Assembly: GCA_902464015.1 (NCBI GenBank)
Contig: CABQHM010000032.1
Span: forward strand, 1-35,857
Direction of reading: 5' to 3'
Length of the DNA stretch: 35,857 nt
Source: an uncultured Coriobacteriales bacterium
GTDB taxonomy: Bacteria; Actinomycetota; Coriobacteriia; Coriobacteriales; UMGS124
In this document: positions 1 through 8,274 of the stretch, in pieces
Layout of the letters: each line of letters starts with the position of its first letter
How positions within the stretch are numbered: the first letter of the stretch is position 1
Program-made: the position numbers and the translations under genes
The notes under the pieces: generated by a model
Told to the model about the DNA's origin: nothing
The model's database searches: none
What the model saw: the letters and a program-made list of their open reading frames with translations, nothing else

Positions 1-33
1 ATAATCGGACGGGTGCCTCCAAAAATGGTTGGC

Positions 34-58
34 GGGGCTTTTGTTACAGCCCCTTTTT
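34..58 (+). terminator. Candidate intrinsic terminator at the left edge
   Basis: A 6-bp GC-rich stem (GGGGCT at 34-39 pairing with AGCCCC at 48-53) with an 8-nt loop is followed directly by five T residues at 54-58. This is the normal layout of a rho-independent terminator for rightward transcription. The gene it would serve lies left of the window, so its role is inferred. Confidence 0.5.
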
Positions 59-60
59 CA

Positions 61-272
61 TGCTTGACGCAGCGTACTGGATGTACACCAAAGGTGCGCA
101 CCGCGCGTAAGGCTTCGCGCACGGAGCGTCCTTTGCGAAGAGTCCCGTGGAGAACGCAGCGCATCAGGTTCCGCATCCCACCAAAACGCAGGTTCTGGCC
201 TGCAAGGCGTCGGGAGGCGATGCGTACTAGATGTACGTGAGCCTCCCGAGAACGCAGCAGGCCAGGTTCTGC
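61..272. repeat. Structured intergenic region with a degenerate direct repeat and a nested hairpin
   Basis: No convincing gene lies in 1-278. Two partial copies of a motif are visible. The first carries GCGTACTGGATGTAC near 72-86 and GAGAACGCAGC near 150-160 followed by CAGGTTC. The second carries GCGTACTAGATGTAC near 222-236 and GAGAACGCAGC near 248-258 followed by CAGGTTC. The second copy lies inside a large nested inverted repeat: TGGCCTGC 196-203 with GCAGGCCA 257-264, TCGGGAGGC 210-218 with GCCTCCCGA 241-249, and CGTAC 223-227 with GTACG 233-237. The segment 87-146 is also rich in short inverted repeats, such as CTTCGC with GCGAAG. It could be a dispersed extragenic palindromic element, a 3' structure for the leftward gene ending at 279, or a small structured RNA. 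Sequence alone does not decide. Confidence 0.55.
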
Positions 273-278
273 TTCATT

Positions 279-1595
279 TTACTTGCCACAGCACTTTTTA
301 TACTTCTTGCCGGAGCCGCACGGACACGGATCGTTCCTGCCCACCTTGAGCGGATCGCCGTTCTCGTCGTAGAACGCGTGGGTGCCCTGGCTTGCGCGGA
401 TCTGGTTGTTCGACCAGCCGTTGTTCTCCCAGTAGGGCAGGTCCTCGAGCATCGCGCGCAGAAGCGGCAGCATCTCGGCACGCTCCTGGGCGGTGAGGCC
501 CAGGTTGGCCTCGTCGAGGTCGCGCACCGTCTCGTCGAAGCTCACGAGGTTGCCGTTGAGGTCGGCGATGCTCTCCATGAGGCGGTCGGCGTAGTACAGG
601 TCGGAGTCGTCGTCGGGCACGTGCGCGTCGAAGAAGTTGCGCAGCGCGCGTGCGCTGGGCTGGCCCAGGGTGTAGTCGATGGCATCGATCTGGCGCAGCT
701 CGTCGGCAAGGACCGGCATCTCGTGCTTCTCATGCTGGCCGATGAGGTACTTCTTGAAGCCTTCGAGCTCCTCGGCACCGTGCTCGTCCTCCGGGCTCAC
801 CTGGGCCTCGTCGAGCTGGTAGTGCACGAGGTAGCATTCGTCGCCCAGGAACCACACGCCGTAGTTGAGGTCGCCCATGCTCACGCCGCTCAGCACGTCG
901 CGCTCGAAGCTCTCCTGGCCCTGGTCCTCGCCGTACCAGGCGCGGTACTGCTTCCAGGCGTCGGACAGGCTCACGATGCCGCAGAAGTCGGTGAGAACCT
1001 CGGCGGTGTGCTGTGCATGCTCCACCCCGGCGCGGCGCGCCTCGACGGATGCCCAGTCCAGGCGCTGCAGGCTTGCGCGCAGCTCCTCGGGCACCAGGAC
1101 CGTGAACTCGCCCTCGCCCCTGAAGACGTACACGTAAGGTGGCATGGCCTCCAGGAAGCTGCCCTGGGACACCTCTTCGTCGCTCAACGTGAGGATGCCG
1201 CCGGCCTCAGTTGCCTTGCGCGCCGTTTCAAACTCGGCGGGGGAGGCGAAGATGAGCGTGAAGACGGCGTCTTCGTCCTGCTCGCCGCATGCCTGGGCAA
1301 CGGCCTGGGCGAGTTCGGGCTTCTTGAGCTTGGAGTATCCCTTGAGGTCGTAATCCTTGGCCATCTCCACGAGCTTGTCGCGCGTGAAGGCCTCGAGCTG
1401 TTCGGCGAGGGTGGTGACGACGGGGCCGTCCTGAGCCTGATCGGCAAGCGAGGACACCTTTGCGTCGCCTTGGCCCTCGACGTACTCGTGCCTGATTGCC
1501 GCCTCGATCTTCTGGGCGCGCTCTTCCTCGCTCAACCCGGCAAGCACGCCTTTGTGGGTCGCGATGGGCGCGCCTTGCTTCACTTGCTCTTCCAT
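279..1595 (-). CDS. SEC-C zinc-motif protein with a Rho-N/SAP-like helical segment
   Basis: A 438-residue cytoplasmic protein of unknown function. The last 20 residues form a textbook SEC-C motif, CxC-x8-CC within a DPCPCGSG...YKKCC context. This is the small zinc-binding module first described at the C-terminus of SecA and widely reused in other proteins. Residues about 63-100 (KLVEMAKDYDLKGYSKLKK region) resemble the Rho N-terminal/SAP-type helix-extended-loop-helix fold, which may bind nucleic acid; this is inference. The middle is acidic and leucine-rich, with no signal peptide or membrane segment. The start is supported by CAGGAG just upstream and by a good leftward promoter at 1625-1653. 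It diverges from the leu operon. The protein is far too short for SecA and lacks ATPase motifs, so it should not be called secA. Confidence 0.8.
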   Translation of the reverse strand: MEEQVKQGAPIATHKGVLAGLSEEERAQKIEAAIRHEYVEGQGDAKVSSLADQAQDGPVVTTLAEQLEAFTRDKLVEMAKDYDLKGYSKLKKPELAQAVAQACGEQDEDAVFTLIFASPAEFETARKATEAGGILTLSDEEVSQGSFLEAMPPYVYVFRGEGEFTVLVPEELRASLQRLDWASVEARRAGVEHAQHTAEVLTDFCGIVSLSDAWKQYRAWYGEDQGQESFERDVLSGVSMGDLNYGVWFLGDECYLVHYQLDEAQVSPEDEHGAEELEGFKKYLIGQHEKHEMPVLADELRQIDAIDYTLGQPSARALRNFFDAHVPDDDSDLYYADRLMESIADLNGNLVSFDETVRDLDEANLGLTAQERAEMLPLLRAMLEDLPYWENNGWSNNQIRASQGTHAFYDENGDPLKVGRNDPCPCGSGKKYKKCCGK

Positions 1596-1624
1596 GCTTG
1601 CTCCTGTTCGTGTCTTAATCTTTA

Positions 1625-1653
1625 TATTTAAACTGAGTTAACTTAACGGTCAA
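1625..1653 (-). promoter_or_regulatory. Promoter of the SEC-C gene
   Basis: On the minus strand, TTGACC (complement of 1648-1653) and TAAATA (complement of 1625-1630) are separated by exactly 17 bases. They sit about 30 bases upstream of the SEC-C start codon. The hexamers are close to the sigma-70/SigA consensus and lie in an AT-rich pocket of an otherwise GC-rich region. Confidence 0.55.
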
Positions 1654-1656
1654 CGG

Positions 1657-1685
1657 TTGATTCTACATAGTATAAGGCGTAGCAT
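1657..1685 (+). promoter_or_regulatory. Possible promoter of the leu leader/operon
   Basis: TTGATT at 1657-1662 and TAGCAT at 1680-1685 are separated by 17 bases and face rightward, overlapping back-to-back with the control region of the SEC-C gene. The match to consensus is only moderate. A start of transcription near 1692 would place the candidate leader peptide at 1739 inside the transcript. Confidence 0.3.
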
Positions 1686-1738
1686 GCCTCGCACGCACGC
1701 CAAAGGGGTGTGCGATTGTTGCGAAAGGATGCAGGGCA

Positions 1739-1858
1739 ATGTCGTTCAAGGCTGCGATGAAGAGGGAAATGGCGGGCGCCCAGGTGCGCATCGATCAGAA
1801 TGCCTCTATGCAGCTTCTTCTAGGCCTTCCTGGTCCGCGACTTACCTGCGCGCGCTAG
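1739..1858 (+). CDS. Candidate leucine-rich leader peptide of the leu operon (leuL-like)
   Basis: A 39-codon reading frame starts with ATG at 1739, preceded by AAAGGA about 9 bases upstream, and ends at TAG 1856-1858. The distal part encodes MQLLLGLPGPRLTCAR. Its five leucines are all CTT or CTA codons (1814-1822, 1826, 1841), which are rare in the G/C-ending codon use of the neighbouring genes. A later in-frame ATG at 1808 would give a 16-residue peptide but lacks a clear ribosome site. A run of rare Leu codons just before GC-rich hairpins, upstream of leuA, is the arrangement expected for transcription attenuation by leucyl-tRNA supply. Leader-peptide control of leu genes is known in Actinobacteria. 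The assignment here is inference from position and codons. Confidence 0.45.
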   Translation: MSFKAAMKREMAGAQVRIDQNASMQLLLGLPGPRLTCAR

Positions 1859-1861
1859 AGC

Positions 1862-1923
1862 AGGGGCCGCCCACAAGGGCGAGGTCCCCTCGGCGCGCAT
1901 GACATAGGGCCCCGGCGCCCTTT
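1862..1923 (+). promoter_or_regulatory. Candidate attenuator: alternative hairpins before leuA
   Basis: Immediately after the leader stop codon, AGGGG 1862-1866 can pair with CCCCT 1886-1890, with an inner CGCCC/GGGCG stem. AGGGC 1906-1910 can pair with GCCCT 1917-1921, followed by a short T run. The two are linked by a competing pairing, GGGGCC 1863-1868 with GGCCCC 1908-1913, which would break both. Mutually exclusive pairings of this kind are typical of amino-acid attenuators. The terminator stem is short and its T-run weak, so function is uncertain. Confidence 0.4.
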
Positions 1924-2089
1924 CCACGCAGCCTTTGGGCTTTCCTGTTTTTCTCCCACAACGTTATATGCCCGTTTGAGCCCATTGCTCTGGTAGATGC
2001 CAGTCGATACCAGGCGATGTGTTGGGCTGTCTTGTACCTATTACAGGGGTTGTGCGCCGCTATGTGCGCAGCCTGGTTTGGAGGAAATC

Positions 2090-3637
2090 ATGACCCGCAA
2101 GATTGCTATTTTCGACACTACCCTGCGCGACGGCGAGCAGTCGCCCGGCGCATCCATGAACACCGAGGAGAAGCTGCTCGTCGCACAGGAGCTGCTGCGC
2201 CTCAAGGTCGACGTCATCGAGGCGGGCTTCCCCATTTCCAGCCCCGGCGACTTCATCTCCGTGCAGGAGATCGGCAAGCTTGCCGGTGACGACGCCGTGG
2301 TGTGCGGCCTCACCCGCGCGGTCGAGAAGGACATCGACTCGGCCGCCGAGGCCCTCAAGTGTGCCCGTCGTCCCCGCATCCACACCGGCCTGGGCGTGAG
2401 CCCCTCGCACCTGCACGATAAGCTGCGCATCACCGAGGACCAGGCCGTCGAGCGCGCGGTCCATGCGGTGCGCTATGCCAAGAAGTACGTCGACGACGTC
2501 GAGTTCTACTGCGAGGACGCCGGACGCGCCGAGCAGAAGTTCCTTGAGCGCATCGTCCAGGCCGTCGTAGAGGCCGGCGCCACGGTCATCAACATCCCCG
2601 ACACCACCGGTTACTCGCTGCCCGAGCATTTTGGCGCGCGCATCCATGGCCTCATGGAGAACGTCCGTGGCATCGAGAACGTCACCGTGGCCTGCCATAC
2701 CCACAACGACCTGGGCATGGCCACCGCTCTTGCCCTGGCCGCCGTGCGCAACGGCGCCTCGCAGATCGAGTGCACCATCAACGGCCTGGGCGAGCGTGCC
2801 GGCAACACCGCGCTCGAAGAGGTCGTCATGGCCATCAAGATGCACGGTGAGGAGCTCGACGCCCACACCGACGTCAACACCCGCGAGCTCACGCGCGCCA
2901 GCCGTCTCGTGAGCTCCATCACGGGCATCAACGTGCAGCCCAACAAGGCCATTGTCGGCGCCAACGCCTTCGCCCACTCCTCCGGTATCCACCAGGACGG
3001 CGTGCTCAAAGCCCGCACCACCTACGAAATCATCAACCCCGAGGAGGTTGGCGCTTCCGGCAGCCAGATCCTGCTGTCTGCTCGCTCGGGCCACGCCGCC
3101 CTGCGCCATCGCCTCGGTGAGCTGGGCTACACGTTCGGCGAGGAGGAGTTCGAGCGCGTCTACCAGTCGTTCCTGGAGGTGGCCGACCGCAAGAAGGAGG
3201 TCTACGACGAGGACTTGGAGTCCATCGTCTGCCAGTACCGCCGCGATGTGAGCGCCATCTACACGCTCGACGCCGTGCAGGTCTCCTGCGGCTCGGGCCT
3301 CATTCCCACTGCCACGGTCACCATCACCGACGAGCACGGCACGCAGACCACTGAATGCGCCTATGGCACCGGCCCCGTCGACGCCGCCTTCAAGGCCGTC
3401 GACAAGATCATTGCCGTCACCAACGTCCTGAACGAGTTCTCGGTGACCGCCGTGACCAAGGGCATCGACGCCCTGGGCGAGGTGTGCGTCCACATCACGA
3501 ACCCCTCGGGCGACACCTTCATCGGCCGCGGCTCCGACAACGACATCGTCGTGTCTTCCACCAAAGCTTATGTCAACGCCCTGAACAGGCTGCTTGCTTC
3601 CGAGCGCGTCACGAAGACCCCGCTCGAGGCTGAGTAG
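2090..3637 (+). CDS. leuA: 2-isopropylmalate synthase
   Basis: A 515-residue enzyme that condenses acetyl-CoA with 2-oxoisovalerate, the first committed step of leucine synthesis in the cytoplasm. The N-terminal TIM-barrel domain opens with the DTTLRDGEQSPGASM signature at about residues 9-23, with the metal-binding Asp and catalytic Arg. The metal-binding HTHND motif is near residue 203, and GERAGNTALEEVVMA follows. AHSSGIHQDG marks the accessory subdomain. The C-terminal ~130 residues match the regulatory LeuA dimer domain that mediates leucine feedback. The length is that of bacterial LeuA1. I chose ATG 2090 because GGAGG lies 6 bases upstream and the protein then begins exactly at the family N-terminus. 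An in-frame upstream ATG at 1997 would add 31 unrelated residues. It is the first gene of leuA-leuC-leuD-leuB and lies behind a candidate attenuator. Confidence 0.97.
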   Translation: MTRKIAIFDTTLRDGEQSPGASMNTEEKLLVAQELLRLKVDVIEAGFPISSPGDFISVQEIGKLAGDDAVVCGLTRAVEKDIDSAAEALKCARRPRIHTGLGVSPSHLHDKLRITEDQAVERAVHAVRYAKKYVDDVEFYCEDAGRAEQKFLERIVQAVVEAGATVINIPDTTGYSLPEHFGARIHGLMENVRGIENVTVACHTHNDLGMATALALAAVRNGASQIECTINGLGERAGNTALEEVVMAIKMHGEELDAHTDVNTRELTRASRLVSSITGINVQPNKAIVGANAFAHSSGIHQDGVLKARTTYEIINPEEVGASGSQILLSARSGHAALRHRLGELGYTFGEEEFERVYQSFLEVADRKKEVYDEDLESIVCQYRRDVSAIYTLDAVQVSCGSGLIPTATVTITDEHGTQTTECAYGTGPVDAAFKAVDKIIAVTNVLNEFSVTAVTKGIDALGEVCVHITNPSGDTFIGRGSDNDIVVSSTKAYVNALNRLLASERVTKTPLEAE

Positions 3638-3644
3638 CCGCTCT

Positions 3645-3689
3645 GGCGCGCCCGCCCGACGCAATGTCTCTGCGGGCGCGCCGTCTTTT
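3645..3689 (+). terminator. Strong hairpin between leuA and leuC
   Basis: An 11-bp perfect GC stem (GGCGCGCCCGC 3645-3655 with GCGGGCGCGCC 3672-3682) is followed by GTCTTTT. It has terminator form and lies between leuA and leuC. It may lower expression of leuCDB relative to leuA or protect the 3' end of leuA mRNA. Confidence 0.6.
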
Positions 3690-3715
3690 GTATTGAGAGA
3701 GGAAGGAATCCCCAC

Positions 3716-4984
<1,269 letters not shown>

Positions 4985-4996
4985 GGGGGAGAACAC

Positions 4997-5500
4997 ATGC
5001 AGTTTCAGGGTACCGCCCACCGCTACGGGCGCGACATCGACACCGACGTCATCATTCCCGCGCGCTACCTCAACACCTCCGACCCTGCCGAGCTTGCCAA
5101 GCATTGCCTCGAGGATCTCGACGTGGACTTCGTCAACAAGGTGACGCCCGGTGACATCCTTGTGGCCGAGGAGAACTTCGGCTGCGGTTCCAGCCGCGAG
5201 CACGCCCCCGTGTGCATCAAGGCCGCAGGCGTGGCATGCGTCATCGCCAAGAGCTTCGCGCGCATCTTCTACCGCAACTCGATCAACATCGGCCTGCCCA
5301 TCATGGAGTGCCCCGCTGCCGTCGACGCCATCAAGGCGGGCGACGAGGTGGCCGTCGACGCCGACAAGGGCGTCATCACCGACCTCACCACCGGCGAGTC
5401 CTTCCAGGTGGAGCCTTTCCCGCCCTTCATCGCGCAGATTGTGGCCGAGGGTGGCCTGGTGAATCGCACCAGGCACATCCTGGTCGAAAAGAAATCGTAA
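4997..5500 (+). CDS. leuD: 3-isopropylmalate dehydratase small subunit
   Basis: The 167-residue small (swivel-domain) subunit completes the LeuCD isomerase active site. The family signature GCGSSREHAP spans residues 62-71 and is followed by FARIFYRNSINIGLPI. The length fits the short LeuD2 type that pairs with ~420-residue LeuC proteins. The ribosome site GGGGGAG lies just upstream and the gene follows leuC by 12 bases, so the two subunits are surely co-translated from one message. Confidence 0.95.
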   Translation: MQFQGTAHRYGRDIDTDVIIPARYLNTSDPAELAKHCLEDLDVDFVNKVTPGDILVAEENFGCGSSREHAPVCIKAAGVACVIAKSFARIFYRNSINIGLPIMECPAAVDAIKAGDEVAVDADKGVITDLTTGESFQVEPFPPFIAQIVAEGGLVNRTRHILVEKKS

Positions 5501-5590
5501 CGCTTTCTGTCTGCCAGCGAGTTCTTGCCTTTTCGCTACGGTCGGCGGGTTTGGGCCCGTCGGCCTCTCGTCTCAAGGAGTATTCAAAGC

Positions 5591-6730
5591 ATGGCTGACA
5601 CCACGTACAAGATCTGCCTGCTGCCCGGCGACGGCATCGGCCCCGAGATCATCGCCGAGGCCGTGAAGGTCCTCGACGCCATCGGACAGGAGTACGGCTG
5701 CACGTTCGACTGCGAGGAGCATCTCATCGGCGGCTGCGCCATCGACGCCACCCGCGCCGCCGGCGCAAATCCCACCGCGCTGCCCGACGAGACGCTTGAG
5801 GCCGCCAAGGCCTCCGACGCGGTACTGCTTGCGGCTGTGGGCGGCCCCAAGTGGGACGGTGCCGCCCCCGGTGAGGCCCGCCCCGAACAGGGCCTGCTCG
5901 CCATCCGCAAGAACCTGGGCCTTTACCTCAACCTGCGTCCCGTGCGCATCTACGACGCCCTGCGCGACGCGAGCCCGCTTCGTCCCGAGAAGCTCGAAGG
6001 GGTGGACATCCTCATTGTGCGCGAGCTCACGGGCGGCATCTACTTCGGTGCCCACGAGCGCACCGAGAACGTCGAGGGCGCGGGCATGAACGGCGCGAAG
6101 GGCACGTTCTGCCGCGACCTCATGGACTACAACGAGTACGAGATCGAGCGCGTCGTGCGTTGGGCCTTCGATGCCGCCAGCCGCAGGCCCCGCCATCGCG
6201 TCATTTCCGTCGACAAGGCCAACGTCCTTGAGACCAGCCGCCTGTGGCGCGAGACGGCTCATCGTATCGCCGCTGAGTATCCCCAGGTAGAGGCCTCTGA
6301 CATGCTTGTGGACAACTGCGCCATGCAGCTTGTGTACAACCCCGGCCAGTTCGACGTCCTCGTGACCGAGAACACCTTCGGCGACATCCTCTCCGACGAG
6401 GCCTCCATGCTCACGGGCTCGCTTGGCATGCTCGCCAGCGCAAGCCTGGGCGACGGCACCGCGCTCTACGAGCCCAGCCACGGCTCGGCTCCCGACATTG
6501 CGGGCAAGGGCATCGCCAACCCCATCGCCCAGATTCTCTCCGTGGAGCTCATGCTGCGCTACAGCTTCAAGATGGACGAGGCCGCCGACCGCCTGGCCAA
6601 GGCCGTGAAGGACGTGCTCGACGACGGTTGGCGCACCGGCGACATCGCCGACGCCTCCACCGCGGCCGACCACAAGCTCGGCACGTCCGGCATGGGCGAC
6701 AAGATCGTCGAGTACTTCAAGCGCGGCTAA
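5591..6730 (+). CDS. leuB: 3-isopropylmalate dehydrogenase
   Basis: A 379-residue NAD-dependent beta-decarboxylating dehydrogenase that oxidises 3-isopropylmalate to 2-oxoisocaproate, the third leucine-pathway step. It begins with LLPGDGIGPEI, contains RELTGGIYFG (substrate site) and NTFGDILSDEASMLTGSLGM (metal/cofactor site), and ends with a typical GTSGMGDKIVEYF tail region. It is slightly longer than the usual 350-370 residues. I chose ATG 5591 because AAGGAG lies 10 bases upstream and the protein then starts just before the conserved core. An upstream in-frame ATG at 5525 would add 22 residues without homology-like character. It is the last gene of the operon, and a strong terminator follows at 6827. 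Confidence 0.96.
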   Translation: MADTTYKICLLPGDGIGPEIIAEAVKVLDAIGQEYGCTFDCEEHLIGGCAIDATRAAGANPTALPDETLEAAKASDAVLLAAVGGPKWDGAAPGEARPEQGLLAIRKNLGLYLNLRPVRIYDALRDASPLRPEKLEGVDILIVRELTGGIYFGAHERTENVEGAGMNGAKGTFCRDLMDYNEYEIERVVRWAFDAASRRPRHRVISVDKANVLETSRLWRETAHRIAAEYPQVEASDMLVDNCAMQLVYNPGQFDVLVTENTFGDILSDEASMLTGSLGMLASASLGDGTALYEPSHGSAPDIAGKGIANPIAQILSVELMLRYSFKMDEAADRLAKAVKDVLDDGWRTGDIADASTAADHKLGTSGMGDKIVEYFKRG

Positions 6731-6826
6731 GCCACGTACCGGGGGTACACCGGTATCGAAGCGCTTCGCCCACCCATGTCGTCGGCTAAGCCGTGCGCCA
6801 GGGGAGCGCTCGCCCATAGAACCGCC

Positions 6827-6868
6827 AAGGCCTGGTGTCGCTCACTTACGAGCGACACCAGGCCTTTT
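6827..6868 (+). terminator. Terminator of the leu operon
   Basis: A perfect 17-bp inverted repeat (6827-6843 with 6850-6866), core GGCCTGGTGTCGCTC with a 6-base loop, ends in TTTT. It lies about 100 bases after leuB. It also separates the leu operon from the convergent leftward accessory genes, although on that strand the T-run is missing. Confidence 0.85.
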
Positions 6869-6914
6869 GCATGCCAATGATGAGCGGATCAAAGCTCGCA
6901 CAGCCGGAGGCTGC

Positions 6915-7127
6915 CTAGATGTCTTTGCTCCCCATGACGAGCGCCGCAAAGTAGTCTGGCCCTTCTTGCCACATGCCGGTCTCAAAGTCATAGAGCGCTG
7001 CATATGCCGGGGATTCCACGACGAGAGCTCGAATCTCACTTTGGGGTTTTCCAAGCCGTTCTGCAAGGTCCTGAATCGCATCCGTTGCAATCATGTCGGC
7101 ACATTGCTGCATAATTTCAGGTGTCAT
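6915..7127 (-). CDS. Small acidic protein of unknown function, third gene of the DUF3990 module
   Basis: A 70-residue predicted helical cytoplasmic protein (MTPEIMQQCADMIATDAIQ...) that I do not recognise. It has no signal peptide or membrane segment. The ATG at 7127 is preceded by GGAGG about 9 bases upstream; an in-frame TTG at 7136 is less well placed. The gene overlaps the end of the DUF3990 gene by 11 bases, so the two should be translationally coupled. Its small size and tight linkage to an ART-fold candidate suggest an antitoxin, immunity or accessory role, which is inference only. Confidence 0.6.
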   Translation of the reverse strand: MTPEIMQQCADMIATDAIQDLAERLGKPQSEIRALVVESPAYAALYDFETGMWQEGPDYFAALVMGSKDI

Positions 7128-7692
7128 AGCGAACAACCTCCGCGAGCTTCAGGCATGCAATGGCCTTCTCAGTTAAGAAGCAGTATTGCAACTTCAGCCT
7201 GTTCGGAAGAAGCATGTTGATTGCCGTTGTGGCAGACACTTCCTGGTTGATGGGTCCGTAGAGGCCGTTTAGGTACGTCGTGATCACGGGGTTTGTCGTA
7301 TCATTGGCGATTTTGCCGATGATGACGTCGGAGTCGAGCAGACGTTTATCGATGAGAGGGACAAGGTCTTTTGCGAGGCTTGCCCGCCTGTTGAGAGAGA
7401 CAAACCAGAGCCATTCTTTCGTTGCATCGTCAAACTCGAATAGGCTGAGAGGGGTTGACGGTGTGTGAAAGGCAAAAGCCGAGACAAATCCGTGTGTTTG
7501 GTTCTGTGGTGCCGCGCCAATGCTTTTTGCTTTGCGCAGCGATGTCTGGATGAAACGTTTGGCCTGCTCTTTGTCCGCAGTGAGGTAGAACCCCTTGCCG
7601 AAGTCTTTTCCCGTGGCGCATCTACTCAGGTCAATCTTGTCTATTGCCGTGTAGCTGCCATGATATAGCAAGGTTCCGTCTTGGAGCGTCAT
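7117..7692 (-). CDS. DUF3990 protein, ADP-ribosyltransferase-like, possible toxin
   Basis: A 191-residue cytoplasmic protein. It begins TLLYHGS (residues 8-13) and continues with CATGKDFGKGFYLT (25-38), then a TEKA motif near 174-177 close to the C-terminus. An early H in a YHG(S/T) context, a GKGFYL(T) strand and a late Q/E-containing strand match the uncharacterised DUF3990 family as I recall it. That family is grouped with ADP-ribosyltransferase folds of H-Y-E type. His11 and Tyr36 are the likely NAD-site residues; the third residue is uncertain. It overlaps the upstream DUF3791 gene by 4 bases (ATGA) and the downstream small gene by 11. Codon use looks less GC-biased than in the leu or glycolytic genes. 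Toxin activity is inferred from operon shape, not shown. Confidence 0.7.
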   Translation of the reverse strand: MTLQDGTLLYHGSYTAIDKIDLSRCATGKDFGKGFYLTADKEQAKRFIQTSLRKAKSIGAAPQNQTHGFVSAFAFHTPSTPLSLFEFDDATKEWLWFVSLNRRASLAKDLVPLIDKRLLDSDVIIGKIANDTTNPVITTYLNGLYGPINQEVSATTAINMLLPNRLKLQYCFLTEKAIACLKLAEVVRYDT

Positions 7693-7901
7693 GCGGCGGC
7701 TCCTTGGTTCGAGAGCTTTGCCTCGATGTCGGATAGCACGGCCTCGTCGCTTTCGAGGTGCAGGTAGTCGTAGCAGTTGGCGATGAAATCCCAGATGCCT
7801 TGCTCTTTGAAGAGCTCGTTACAGGCATGGGGAGAAAGCCCTGTTTGTTCCCTATACATGCGGAACAGTCGCATTTGCATGAAAAGGACCTCATCGACCA
7901 T
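7689..7901 (-). CDS. DUF3791 family small protein, possible antitoxin
   Basis: A 70-residue protein with a central LFKEQGIWDFIANCYDYLH stretch, the pattern I associate with DUF3791: a short helical protein ending a domain with a Y-x-x-LH motif and usually encoded next to DUF3990. The ATG at 7901 has AAAGGAGG 7 bases upstream, so this is the promoter-proximal gene of the three-gene unit. A candidate promoter lies at 7938-7966. The ATGA overlap with the DUF3990 gene favours equal, coupled synthesis, as is usual when an antitoxin precedes its toxin. The antitoxin function is inferred. Confidence 0.65.
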   Translation of the reverse strand: MVDEVLFMQMRLFRMYREQTGLSPHACNELFKEQGIWDFIANCYDYLHLESDEAVLSDIEAKLSNQGAAA

Positions 7902-7937
7902 ACGGGCCTCCTTTGCTCACCAGGCATAACTGAGCCT

Positions 7938-7966
7938 ATTGTACGGGCGCAGGACTCAGAAATCGA
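7938..7966 (-). promoter_or_regulatory. Candidate promoter of the DUF3791-DUF3990 unit
   Basis: On the minus strand, TCGATT (complement of 7961-7966) and TACAAT (complement of 7938-7943) are 17 bases apart, about 37 bases before the first start codon. A perfect TTGACA lies a little further upstream (complement of 7971-7976), but at a 27-base spacing it cannot act with the same -10. Confidence 0.4.
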
Positions 7967-8190
7967 GCGATGTCAAAGATACGCAGTAACATGCCATGGG
8001 TCTACTCCCGAGGTGTTGCGGGTGGCTGAACGAAATTTAGGGAGGTTATAGATTTGTTTGGTTTCATGCCATCGTTCATGGGGTCCAGCGGTTCAATGGA
8101 GGAGTTGGGCCTTCTATTTTTTCGAATCTGACAGCATGGAGCACAACGATACCTGTGACGGATATGCTCTGACGTGCTTTATCGAAACAA
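7967..8190. other. Intergenic region without a recognisable gene
   Basis: The whole gap between the DUF3791 gene and the terminator at 8191 is 7902-8190. Apart from the promoter candidate, I see no convincing gene. A 76-codon rightward frame from 8058 lacks a good ribosome site and family-like sequence and runs through the terminator hairpin. Base composition is more AT-rich than in the core genes. Confidence 0.5.
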
Positions 8191-8223
8191 AGGAGCCGCA
8201 GGTCGATGTGAACTGCGGCTCCT
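8191..8223 (-). terminator. Terminator of the exported-protein cluster
   Basis: An 11-bp perfect inverted repeat (AGGAGCCGCAG 8191-8201 with CTGCGGCTCCT 8213-8223) is followed on the minus strand by a T-rich stretch, TTGTTTCGAT. It lies about 50 bases beyond the stop codon of the leftward gene that ends at 8275. Confidence 0.75.
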
Positions 8224-8274
8224 CACGCTGGATGTGCCTCTCGTATATGCAGGGGGTAATTCCCGTCGCTCTTT

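Noticed and set aside
13..240. 75-codon plus-strand frame at the left edge
   Set aside because: Arg/Pro-rich sequence spanning a terminator and the nested hairpins; not protein-like.
1640..2089. T-box riboswitch before leuA
   Set aside because: No AGGGUGGNACCGCG-type T-box string; a leader-peptide mechanism fits better.
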